Source: Smittium mucronatum
Taxonomy: Eukaryota > Kickxellomycota > Harpellomycetes > Harpellales > Legeriomycetaceae
Length of the DNA stretch: 18,769 bases
NCBI GenBank assembly: GCA_001953115.1
Contig: LSSL01002003.1
Span: 1-18,769 of the forward strand
Reading direction: 5' to 3'
This document shows, piece by piece, positions 1 to 10,800 of the stretch (within the stretch, counting starts at the first letter, position 1; each line of letters starts with the position of its first letter). Under the pieces are notes generated by a model. It was not told where the DNA came from and ran no database searches. It was given only the letters and a program-made list of their open reading frames with translations. A program made the translations under genes and the position numbers.

Positions 1-300
1 TTGTATTAATGCGGACGTTATCCCATTTTTCACACACTAAAAATAAGTGCTCGATTGTCTCTGGCGTATTTTTTTTGCAAAAAGGGCAAAAAAATTTAAA
101 TTTTCCGTCGATGATTTTTGCATTGGCCAGGCGTTGAACCGTTCAAAACTGACCAATTCGAATTTTTCCGATTTCCTGGAAGCCTATTCGCTGAGCTGTG
201 TACAGGGCTTGAAGTTTGATCCAACTTCCAGAATTTTTTATTCATCGATTTATAGCCCATTTGTGAATTATAGATCGGTTATTTAAATTTTTTCGATCGG
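1..300 (-). pseudogene. Decayed C-terminal end of a non-LTR retrotransposon reverse transcriptase (zinc-binding region)
   Basis: Read on the minus strand, this stretch encodes the zinc-binding tail that follows the polymerase in many LINE-type ORF2 proteins (the zf-RVT pattern). A CPFC pair is encoded at 88-77, followed by PETIEHLFLVC with the His at 49-47 and the last Cys at 34-32, and then the typical EKW. Upstream in the same frame are SGSWIKLQALYTAQRIGF and TVQRLANAKI, matching the usual 'T..RL...I' spacing before the Cys pair. The frame carries stop codons at 145-143 and 244-242, so this copy is dead. Fragments that look like further upstream coding (NIVKPAEFFKLKNHWPIEKI near 350-285, RANKIQEKFKDM near 460-420) sit in shifted frames, so decay extends to about 520. 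The element runs off the window at position 1. The family cannot be named from this fragment. Confidence 0.7.
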
Positions 301-525
301 CCAATGATTTTTCAGTTTGAAAAATTCCGCCGGTTTTACAATATTTTTTTAGCTATTTTGATGTTCCCGTCGCCCATGTGCTCATTCGGGATCGGTGAGG
401 GTTTTTAATTAAATCAGCAATCCATGTCTTTGAATTTTTCTTGAATTTTATTGGCTCTCGTTTTATAGCTTAAAATCGATCGATTTGAGCCGTGATTTTT
501 ACCACACGGAAACCGAAAGAGAGCC

Positions 526-560
526 GTTTTTTGTTATTTAGTAAACTTGGTCTGGTATAT
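526..560. repeat. Diverged direct repeat R1, copy 1
   Basis: A 35-base unit beginning gttttttgttattta and ending tctggtatat. It matches 881-915 at 31 of 35 positions in the same orientation, without gaps. Both copies lie near a 'tttaaagct' stretch (585-593 after this copy, 851-859 before the other), and they flank the tandem pair at 681-805. Confidence 0.6.
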
Positions 561-680
561 TAGTATCAAGTGTCCACTTTTGAGGTTTAAAGCTTATCTG
601 TTAACTTTTATGGTTTTAAAAAATTCACTATAAAATGGATGGAAAAATACTATATAACAATGGCATATACTAAAAAAGAC

Positions 681-732
681 AATGGCATATAGCTTGTTCG
701 TGTTTTCTGCTTCGTTTTTTCAAAAAAGGCTA
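681..732. repeat. Tandem-type direct repeat R2, copy 1
   Basis: A 52-base unit starting aatggcatatagcttgttcg and ending in aaaaaaggcta. It matches 754-805 at about 46 of 52 positions, with a start-to-start distance of 73 bases. Its first bases (tggcatata) also occur at 661-669, as cggcatata in copy 2, and at 908-916 inside repeat R1 copy 2, so the same short word seeds several repeats in this cluster. Confidence 0.7.
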
Positions 733-753
733 AGGGAAGCAAAAGAGGTGTAT

Positions 754-805
754 AACGGCATATAGCTTGTTCGTGATTTCTATTTCATTTTTTTAAAAAA
801 GGCTA
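754..805. repeat. Tandem-type direct repeat R2, copy 2
   Basis: Second copy of the 52-base unit at 681-732, with about six substitutions and no gaps. The 21 bases between the copies (733-753) are purine-rich. Confidence 0.7.
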
Positions 806-880
806 CCAATTTGACAATTTGCACTTTTTTTCACGAAGTTTTTTATAGGCTTTAAAGCTGAAATTTTCCAAGTTTTTGAT

Positions 881-915
881 GTTTTTTGTTATTTGGTACA
901 CTTAGTCTGGCATAT
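881..915. repeat. Diverged direct repeat R1, copy 2
   Basis: Second copy of the 35-base unit at 526-560 (31 of 35 identical). It ends in the same tggYatat word that heads the R2 repeats. Confidence 0.6.
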
Positions 916-1160
916 ATGGAAGTTTTACGTGATTAATTTAATTCAATCCATAAAAATAAAACGCTAATAAATTTATGTGCATAGTTAATTGATAATGTGA
1001 GCCCCTAATAAATTGAACAGTTTTTAAGGCAAATCTCAACTATTTTTAATTAAATATATATATTTAAAAATTTTAAATGTAATCTTTAATGTTAATTATA
1101 AGGAGTTTATATTCAGATGCTAGATTATGTACATTCAGTGTAGAGTAAAAAAGAAATGTG

Positions 1161-4100
1161 TTACGATTTAGAAAATTTCGATAGCCATGAATAAAGTGCG
1201 TTTAAAACTCCAGTGTTCAATAAAGTGTTTTTAGGTGTTATATAATCAAAGTCTTTCATTTGAGGAGTCTTTAGTGAGCCACTTGGGCGTCTTTTTTCTG
1301 AATTAATATTATTTTGATCAAATCTAAATAAACCTCGATTATTCAGAAAAACTTCTAGTTTCCTCCTAGGAATAGGGTTATATGCAATGGACCCAGGATA
1401 AAATGGATTGAAATCGGGTTCATATCTTGTTAAAAAGGAGTCAACGGGTGCGTATCTTCTAAATAAGTCATCCCAAAACAGGTACCAAACAAATCTTAAT
1501 GGATGCGGATTAACAAGCGGTGGAGGGACAAGCTTGTTCATTTTTTTTATTGATGGCTTTCTGAAACCAATTGCGTTTACCTTAGCAACTTCCGGGTGTC
1601 TTTTGCGGGAATTGCCACCTAAATCCTTTTTTTCAAAAATTTCATTTATTTGAGGCATATCTATTGTGTAGCAAAAATTAGGGTTAGGATTGTAGCCGTT
1701 TACGTTGGAAAACTGAGTATTTTGATCAACTCTCTGTTTTCCTAAAGGAACAGGGTTGTTTTTTTTGGTTCCGCTAACTATGTTTTGAAGCCCCATTATA
1801 TTCAATACACTATTGGGGTCAAAAACAACAACTGAAGGGTCTCTGGGATGATAATACGGTCTAATGGCATCCAATCTTTCATACATCATTTTCAAATCGT
1901 CGTAATGATCGTTTATCAGATTTTTCAAATTTTTTGATTTTTCAAATAGCTTTAACACGTAGACAAGCTCATGATACGTTGGTAGAAAATTTAGCAAGGG
2001 TAGATTTGAATTTTCATAAATTTCGGAAAAACGATTAAAATCTGTAGCGACTATCGTACGGTAATTATATTTGAGATCATTTCTAAAAACCCTGTTTTCG
2101 AAGGAATTTCCATTTGGATCATCTTGAGATGAGATATAGTGGCTTTGATTAAAACCAACTGAGTTATTAGATGACGTGAATATAGAGGCAGCTATGTACC
2201 ATGGTTCAGAAACGACATGTTTTTCTGCATTTACTAAATATTCATTATTATTCTCGGGGATAATTTTTTTATCAATATATTTAGCTGGCTTTTTTTTATT
2301 GAATCTTTTTCTTTTAACCAAGTCAGTCAAGCCATCTAAAATTACAGGAGATCTGAGCGAAACTCCAGTAATAGCTGGTGCCAATGAAGGATGGGGAGCA
2401 AAAATAACATTTGTAAACAAATAACTTAATCCGAATTGTTTATCCAAAAACTCGTAGTGGAACTGAGTTCTCCAAGATTTAAATCCAAGTTGAATAGTTT
2501 GGAAATTTTCTTCAATGATCTTCTCGTTTTCTTTCAAGAGAAAGTACATATTTAAGGACATGCTAAAATCAGAATTTACTCCAACAATTTTAGATTGGAT
2601 TTTAGATATTATTTCATACCTAGATTTTCCGATGTCCCATACATTAGTCGATAACAAGTCTATATCCTCTTTTTTAATTCTAGAACTGTATCGCAAATAG
2701 TTCGGCTCATCGGGAGTAAAGGCCATCTCATTAACTACACTAGCCGCCTCGGGAATAGATTCAGCTCTATTTGGATTGTAGGAATTGAAATTTTCAACAT
2801 TGTAATGATGAGAAGTACTTGCGTTATTTTGATAATCGCTGGCGTTTAAAGGCTTAGATTGATTACGGGAATTATTCTTATACATTTCAAAGTTGGAATT
2901 CCTCAATACTTGGTGTTTAAATAAACTAAAAATTATATCGTCGGAGGGATCAAATCCCGATTCAGCTTGATCATTATAACCCAAGTTTAACCCAGAAAGT
3001 ATCCCGTTCCTTTTCCCTATAATTGATTCCTGTGAAACTATTTCATTGTTGATATTAATCACCAGTTTTTGAGAATCAAAAACATCAAGCTTAATAATAA
3101 ATCCTGGGCTTGTATTGATCCAATCAGGAATTATTCCCACTTGAGTTTTCTTAACAAAGCTAGAATGATGTCTAATGATAGTAAATTTGGCCTTAAAAAC
3201 AACTATCTTTTTGAACCCCTGATCAAGTTCCTGAGATGAATTTTCTAGTAGAGATTGAACCGAAGTATCTGCCGAGCCATTACTTGTGTTGGCCTTAAAA
3301 ATGGCTTCCGGGTTTAATAAATCTTCCTCTTCAAAAGAGAAGGTCAAAGTCTTGTTTTCCAAAGCCCTTAAAGACAATCTTATCCTTTTTCTATCTACAA
3401 TTTCAGGATTTCTGTTTTGCTGTAAATATAAGTACCAACCCGAGAAACTACAGATACGAACTACATACCCAGGGGCTTCGTCATATATAAAGAAAAGAAT
3501 AAAAGGGAATGGGGATACGTAAGCTTTTCCAAACCAAGATTGTATCTTGAACTTCATCTGGCTAAATTCATTAACATCAATAACCTTGATACCAGAGTTA
3601 GCAAAATTCTGACTTCCATTATTGGCATTAGATGCGTTATTTAAGTCGGAGGGGCCAGAAACTATACTGTGATCAATGGGTATCCCCAATAAAGATTGGA
3701 TTTCTGAGTCCTCATAAGGATCTAGAAAATTTTGGTTTAGATGGTTGTACACTTGTTTGTAATCAGTAAAGTTGGTTAATTCGGGGAAATTAGATTTTAA
3801 TAAATTTGCAGGCGGTTTGAAATACATGTCTGGCCCGCAATGTTCGAAAGTAATGGAATCTTGTATTTCCTTGCACTCTGAAGGGTTATGCAAAACATTT
3901 TCAGGCAAAGAGTTATAGAGAGCATCACTGTTATAAGGGCCTTGGGCATCGGGTTTTTGATTTTGGTATTGAACACCAAAAGCCAATTCATTTTTCGAGG
4001 GGTAAGCTTGAGTGTAATTTTGAGAATTTATAATCAAGTTATCAATGTTATCTAGCAACAATTTTTCAACAGTCGTGTCGCAATATTCTCTGTACCCAAT

Positions 4101-4854
4101 ACAATTCATTATAAGTAGATTTTCCAAGTGTCGCTCAGGTACGTACCCACTATAACCAACCTGATAAGGAGGCCTGATATTTATCCTTGAAAATTTGTTG
4201 TTTTTAAGAGGTTCATGACATTGATCTTCGTGATGGATTTTTAGTGGATGGCCATTATTTATCACAATTTGGGTGGATAAATTTTCACTCAAAACTTCGT
4301 TTAGCTCTTTAAGAATTCTGGCATCATAATTGCTGGATCTTATATTGTATTTGAATCCACTGATACTATAGCTATAAGGCAAAACGTTGTATGAAACCAT
4401 CCTTGATGGATCTTGTCCATTTTGATCGTTAGATATAAATGGTGAAGTCATTAAAGGTGGGAGTCTGTTATCTCTCGAAGCTAAAATGATAGCAGACCAA
4501 GTATCTTGCCAGATTCTCTCAGATGCTAATTTGTGCAGATTGAAATCATCTGCTGAAATAGAGGTAAAAATACCAGGAGAAAATTCAAGTACTTGAAAAG
4601 AATCAGATCTAAGTTGCTCAGCGATGTTATAGCCATTTAGATTGTTAGAATAAAGACCGGAAGTTAACAATTTTGCCATATAAGAGTTGGCATCAACTTT
4701 AATTCTATTCAGATTGTCCTTTTTGTTGAAGCGGTTGCTATTAATGGGGTTCGAATTAGCTATAGGAGGATTTCCTGACGGAGAAACTTCAGAATCAAAT
4801 GATACACTCCTGACTACCTGAGTTGGTACAGTTATCATCGATTGATATAGTGAG
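1161..4854 (-). other. Ordered-looking C-terminal region of the giant protein (about residues 3590-4819)
   Basis: After the last membrane segment the composition returns to that of folded proteins, with aromatic residues, Cys and alternating hydrophobic strands. Landmarks are SERIWQDTWSAIILASRDN (near 4540-4480), a strand-rich block with YVVRICSFSGWYLYLQQN (near 3470-3415) and FSFEEEDLLNPEAIF, a second block with FKAKFTIIRHH and GFIIKLDVFDSQKLVI (near 3200-3050), and a C-terminal FVWYLFWDDLFRRYAPVD (near 1480-1430). The strand-rich blocks could be beta-sandwich domains, but I recognise no family signature. Two inserted low-complexity linkers (near 3660-3550 and 2960-2700) separate the blocks. 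Confidence 0.5.
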
Positions 4855-7800
4855 TTCAATAATAAAATTATCATGGCAAATAATGATGAATAAAGAACCA
4901 CGCAGGCTAAGATAAATAAAAGAGAGAAAAAACTTGACTGGTTTGAATTATCCGGGTCCTTTAGATTAAAATAGCTGCTTCCATTTTTGACTAAAATCCA
5001 TGCTATAAAAACCATAAATGATATTAACAGGGTAGAGGATCTTGAAATCAATCCAGAAAAGTTAGCACTAGAATCAAGATATGGTCTCTTTTTGTAGAAA
5101 GTGTGAATAAACAAATATGATAGAAACAGCAGCAAAAATTGCCGAAATATATCAATAGAATCAATTTGGACTCTGAGAACTTTATCGGATGATGAGTCTA
5201 TGGTGTGTAAAGAAGGTTTGTGCCAGCAATTTAAACTGGAAAAAACAGAGTAAACTGCCACTAGGACTAATTTATATGCCATATTATTTATAAACTCCCC
5301 AAAATAATCAGGATAAAGATTTTCGTACAAAAAAGAGAATTCTGAATTGTTTTCGTATAAAAGTTTTTCATAAAGTTGAACTGCTGATACTTGTTTAATC
5401 TTATCAATTATTTTTTTCTCATCATTTTCTTCAACCAATTTTTTATACCCATCTATAGGATGGAAAATACTGAATCCATGAACCTTTTCCTTTAAAGAAT
5501 TTTGATGTTGTTGATATTCGATATTTTCTTTACATATTTCATCCAACAATATCAATCCCATAGGGGTGGAGGATAAAGACATGAGAGGGTATTTTCTGAA
5601 AATTAAATTAACTTTAGGAATTGATCTTAAACTTATCTTTTTCACGCTCTTTGGGAAATAAATCCCAGTGACCACAATGGTAAAGAAGCTTAGGAAAAAC
5701 AATATAAATGTGTAATTGAATCCATTGGTGCCGCTACTGTTAGAGTCGCCGCTATTTAAAAAAAAATTGGTTTTATAGCAGACATCGAATTTGAGATTTT
5801 GGGACAAAAACAAAATTTGATATATGTTTACATTCCAATATTTTGTCTGCCAGGTTATAAGTTCAAAGCATAATTTTAGAGTGGGAAGATATAAAATGTA
5901 CATCAGGTAAAATGCGGCCTTTCTCCTCAACATTTTGTCTTTGATACTTTTCCCGCAAACAAATAAATGTACTTTAGAAAGAATCCTCCAAATTAATCGT
6001 GATAAATTTGATGCAAGTATCTTGCCATCCTTGACAACATCCCTACTATCACTGTATTTTATGGGTTGATCAGTAAAAGGTATTTTTGATTTGTAGGTAA
6101 TTGAAGTTAGTCCTTCGTTGTGATCTTCATATTTTTTGGAGTTTTTCTTGACATTATAATCATCATAAAATAAACTTTTGGATGGACAAACATCTCTAGT
6201 TTTAACAGAGGTAATGGATTTATTATTGAGGTTAGAGGTAGGTTGTTTAGTAAAGTTTTCATTTTTTATTTCATTTATATATTGCGTGACTTCTTGGGAT
6301 AAAATATATTCAAACTCCTTGGAGCTCAACATATTTTCAACATTTCTGGACCATCCACTACCATCACTACTGAATATATTGACTTTAAGACTTTCTCGAG
6401 ACAAAGAATCAAGTTCATCACTTTTAAATCCATGACCATCCTCTAAATTAGAGTTCTTGAAAGTGTTGCTAAAAAGGTATACGAATGAATCTCCTGATGA
6501 TCCATGAGGATGGTCTGAATCTGATTTTAATATTATCCAGTAAATTATAAGCAAGAACGATAGAGAAGAAAATACTATAAGCAGATAAGAGCCACTTTCC
6601 AAATTAAATGAAATTAAATCTGGTAGCATAAACCCAAATATGTGTATAGGGTACAAAAACAAACGGAACCACAAATTGTTATTTCCAAAAGGCTTAGGAA
6701 AATCATTTAAAACTGATGGGGCATTTGAGTTTTGCAACATATCAGAACCTTTAAAATAATGAATTCCTATTGGCCCAATTATCAAAACCAAAATTTGAGA
6801 CATGTCAACCAGATTCAGTGAATGGCACAATAATCTATCGAATGCAGGCCCAGCATTAACTAACTTCTTAACAATTTTCTCGTCTGTAATATCATCCTTA
6901 TTGTATGATGAAAGTGTTCTAACAACCAACTCCTTTAGGTTTTTGGTTTTCTTCAATAAGATCGGGATGTAAGAGTAAGGAGAAGCTAAACTAAGGGATT
7001 TTGTGAAAGTCCAAGTGGATCCAAATCCTCCCAAAGAAACTTGTGGAGAATGCAGAATAATCTCAACAGCAAGATTCGAGATGTGACTAAAAGGAGGGAA
7101 CATTGTAAAAATTTTATTTGAAACGTTGCGTGTGTCTCTAGAAGCTATTGGATTTCTATGATGCTCATTAAGAGACCCATCTAAATTAAGTTCATTAGAT
7201 ATGGACTTGGTTTTTTTTTCGGGAAAAATCATTTTGGATTTGATATAACTAGGTCTTCCTTCAAGATCTTTTTTTGTATTACTGACTAAAGAATCAGTTT
7301 GGCTTGACTCAGAAGTTTCTGAAAAAAATTTAATAGAAGTGCTTTCAACCATTTCTACACCAGGAATTTTGTACAGTTCCGAGTCAAGAACTATTTCAGG
7401 AGCACGAGTAAATCTAGAAACCTTTGAAAACTTAGCTTTGCCTAGGTTGTCAAGAATTTTGTCAAGATCAGGATATTCTATTCTGTTGGAATTTGGAAGA
7501 ATATCTTCAACATTTAACCCCAAAATTTCTGCAGTCATACTCGCAGCACTAATACCAGTTTCAGCTCTCTTAAGGTTATTTCTGGGAATTTTACTTGTAT
7601 ACTCTTCTTTTGTAACGCCTGAATAAAACAGGCTCTTAAAATCGACAGAAAATATTCTTTTTTTCAAAGAATTTGTAGAAAAATACCAAGTGCCTATTGG
7701 AAGGGGTGCTATTCTAAAAATTCCTTTTAAAGGGCGTTCCTTTGATTTAATTTTGTTGAAAATATACAAGGTTAATATTACCAACCCTCCAAGTAAAAGC

Positions 7801-10800
7801 TTTCCCAAATTTTTCCAAAATCCACTGCCTGTATTTTCTTTAGAATTGGATGAGTTATCATTTGGTTTGCTTCCATTTGGACCTGAGCTCTGCTGATTAC
7901 TTGATGATTCTGCATTATTCTGGTCCTCGTTTTTTTTAGAATTTAACAAACCACTGGCGCCAAGTAGTCCAAGAAGAGTTGCTGCGGGAGCCAAGGAGGA
8001 ATACTTGGTGGAGGCTGCATTCAACAGGCTTTGACCATTGTTCATATTGAATAAATTACTAAAAAACCCATTTCCATTAGGTTTATTTGTAACCTCTGGT
8101 GCATTTTGAATCCCAGATCCTTCGGGTTTGCCACCAATAGCATTGTTGTTATTGTTGGTCACGGGGGGGTTAGCTTGGTTGGAGTTTGTGGCAAAATGTG
8201 AATTACTTTCTGTTTTAGAGTTGTGATTTGGATTAGGCAAAGTGTTAGGGTTAAGATTGGAATTTGATTGATTCAAGTTATATCTCCAAGCATTGTTAGG
8301 ATTATAATGAGGCATCCTGAAAGGATTTAAGCTTCCACCTTGAATATAATTATCGGGGTTAGGATAATCCATTCGGAAATCAGGGTTGGCCATATTAAAT
8401 AAATTCAGATCAGCATTATTTGGGTTAGCCGAATTTTCGTTGTTTGAAATATAATTTGCAAAATTAGGCATTTCAATTCTATTTTTAGCTTTATTAACTT
8501 TCTGAATTCTTTGGTAATCATTTGTAGATTTTTGAGATTTAAAACTGAAAATGGAAGGTGGCTTTGGCATGATTTTTTGATTGTTTATTGGTTTATTGAA
8601 ATTCATTTTTGGGTAAACAGGGATATCTATGCTTGATGGATTGGTGTCTGTAAAAGAGGTTTGAACCATCTGATTTTTAACTGGATATCTGTGTTTAGAA
8701 ATTTTTGAAGATAAGTAGTTATCTGAACCATCTAAAGAGTTATGAGGTTTAGTAAATGGATGAGAAGAATCATTTACCGATAAAGAATCAACAACCTGGT
8801 TATAGTTTGAAGGGGAGTTTTTTTCAGAGTTCAAGGAAGGTGCCATTTCTGGAACAATCAAGTTGCTTACGTTTACTTTCGCTAAATCAGAGTATCTTTT
8901 CTTCATTTTAAGCATTTCAGCATCTGTAACTGAACTATTTAAAGAATTGGGGCTCTGGCCTTTAGGAAGATAATGAATATTTGGTGTGTTTTGAGGAAAG
9001 AAGAGTTCAGAATGTTGATTGAAAGGGATTTGATTACTATTAGGATTTAAACCTTCCAAACCCGGCTTATTGTAAATCCCATTTTGATTGCCGTTGGATT
9101 TATTTACTAGAGAAAGTTTTTGATCTTTGTCGTTTTTATTAGAAGTGGAGTTTCTAGGAGAAATCTTAACGTTAAAATTGTCAGAGTTATGGTTAAAATC
9201 AAAAGTTTCTAAAGGGATATTCCCATTATCAATTTCATTATTTTCGACTCCTCCCTGCAACAAACCTATAGTAGATATCGGCCTACCCTTCTTTTTAGGT
9301 TTTGAAAAATGAAAAATGTTGTTTAGTTTTGTCTTCGCTTTATCCCAAAAGGAAGTATCTTTCTGGTTTGCGTTTAGATTCAAATTGATATCAGATAAGA
9401 GGATTTGCTGGTTTTCATCAGAATTTCTAGATTTGAACTGGTGCCCTTGAGTACTATTATAAGGATGGTATCCACTTTGACTAAACTTTCTTTTAGATGA
9501 ATTATTTCCATCACTTTTTCTTCCTCGAATGTTGCCTAAAATAGTGTTGTTCTTGAAGACTTCATTTTCGGGATTATATGGGACATCATAAGTAGCTGAG
9601 ATTGCAGTATTTGGGGATAGTGGAGCAGGTCTTTTAGATGCCTGAATTCCAGGATTAGGTATCAAGGGGATTAGTTTATCATCTCTATAGATTTTGTTAG
9701 TTTGAAAAACTAGTTTATTGGTGTTATCTTTTCTTGGAAAATTTTCAGTGTTATTAGAAGTGTCAAATTTATTCTCAGTCAAATTCTGGCTTTTTTCAAC
9801 AGTTTGGTATTTAGAAGAATTAAAATTTGGATCTAGACCATCAATAAAAGAATGAGAATTCTTACCAGTGATATAGGAATTGGTGTTAGGTGTTATTTTT
9901 TTTTGGCTATATAACCCTTGAAGTTTATCTCCGATTACGTTGTTGTTAAGAGGTGGACTGGGATAGCTAATAGAGTCTCTAAAAGCGCTTTTTTGTTTGG
10001 GTCCAAGTATTGAAGATACCTCTGGAAGCTTCTTATACAAATTTTTAGATGGCGAATTTACATCAAATTCGGATCCTGGATAGGATGGGTGCGTCAAACC
10101 CCTATCTTTGGGATTAATTCTGGAGGGAGAAATTCGAGTAAAGTTCATGTCTTTAGCCCCATTTTTATCCAGTCTAAAAGGATTAATATCTTGTGATTTG
10201 GGATCCTTAATTATAGACCCTGTTTGGATTGAGGACAATAAATCAAAATGGTCTTTATCGATATTTGGAAAATCTGGAAGGGGTTTTCGAGTTAATTCGA
10301 TAGGGGAGGGGCTGATATGATCTTGAACTTGGCGATTTAAAGAAGCCTCAGGTTTACTGGGTGAAGATTTCTTGTAATATTCCGATTCTCCGTCATTACT
10401 GCTGGAAGTCGCATTCACTTTTGAGCTGTAACGAAGAGACGAAGGAGTTTTAGGAAGATTTGTATACCTATTTAAATCTAAGCTGTTTTGTTGATATCTT
10501 ATTGGTTCTAACCCCTGGGCGGGAAGACCAGTGGTCAAATTTTGATAGCCAGTTATACGACCAACTTGATTTGAAGATGTTTTTACCAGTCGATTCTGCT
10601 GATCCATATGAAATTGGTTATTTGGTACTTTTGAAGAGTTTTCTGGCTTAGTGTTAAACGAAATGGCTCCATTATTTCCTTTATTTGAACCATTGGATTC
10701 TACAGTTCCAGGTGAAGTTATGGGAGGAGCATTCTTGTTTTGTAAATCAACATTTTTTTTTGGTATCTGAGGTTTTTTATAACTTATCACAGGTTGAATA

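Larger units (their letters stand above)
301..1160. other. Gene-free AT-rich region downstream of the giant gene
   Basis: No convincing open frame on either strand. The left part (to about 520) contains frame-shifted remnants of the retroelement. The middle (526-916) contains diverged direct repeats listed separately. The right part (about 920-1160) is very AT-rich and would include the 3' untranslated region of the giant minus-strand gene, whose stop codon is at 1163-1161. I saw no canonical AATAAA on the minus strand immediately after that stop. Confidence 0.6.

Noticed and set aside
47..286. Plus-strand 79-codon open frame as a gene
   Set aside because: It is antisense to the reverse-transcriptase zinc-binding remnant, which explains the sequence better.
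526..915. CRISPR array
   Set aside because: Only two copies of each repeat, diverged, with unequal spacing and a eukaryotic setting.
2900..3500. Naming the strand-rich blocks as LamG or another beta-sandwich family
   Set aside because: Only a loose impression of alternating strands; no family signature residues could be pointed to.
1408..10651. Many plus-strand open frames of 60-95 codons inside the giant gene
   Set aside because: They lie opposite a continuous long minus-strand frame and have no protein-like composition; they are shadows of the coding strand.
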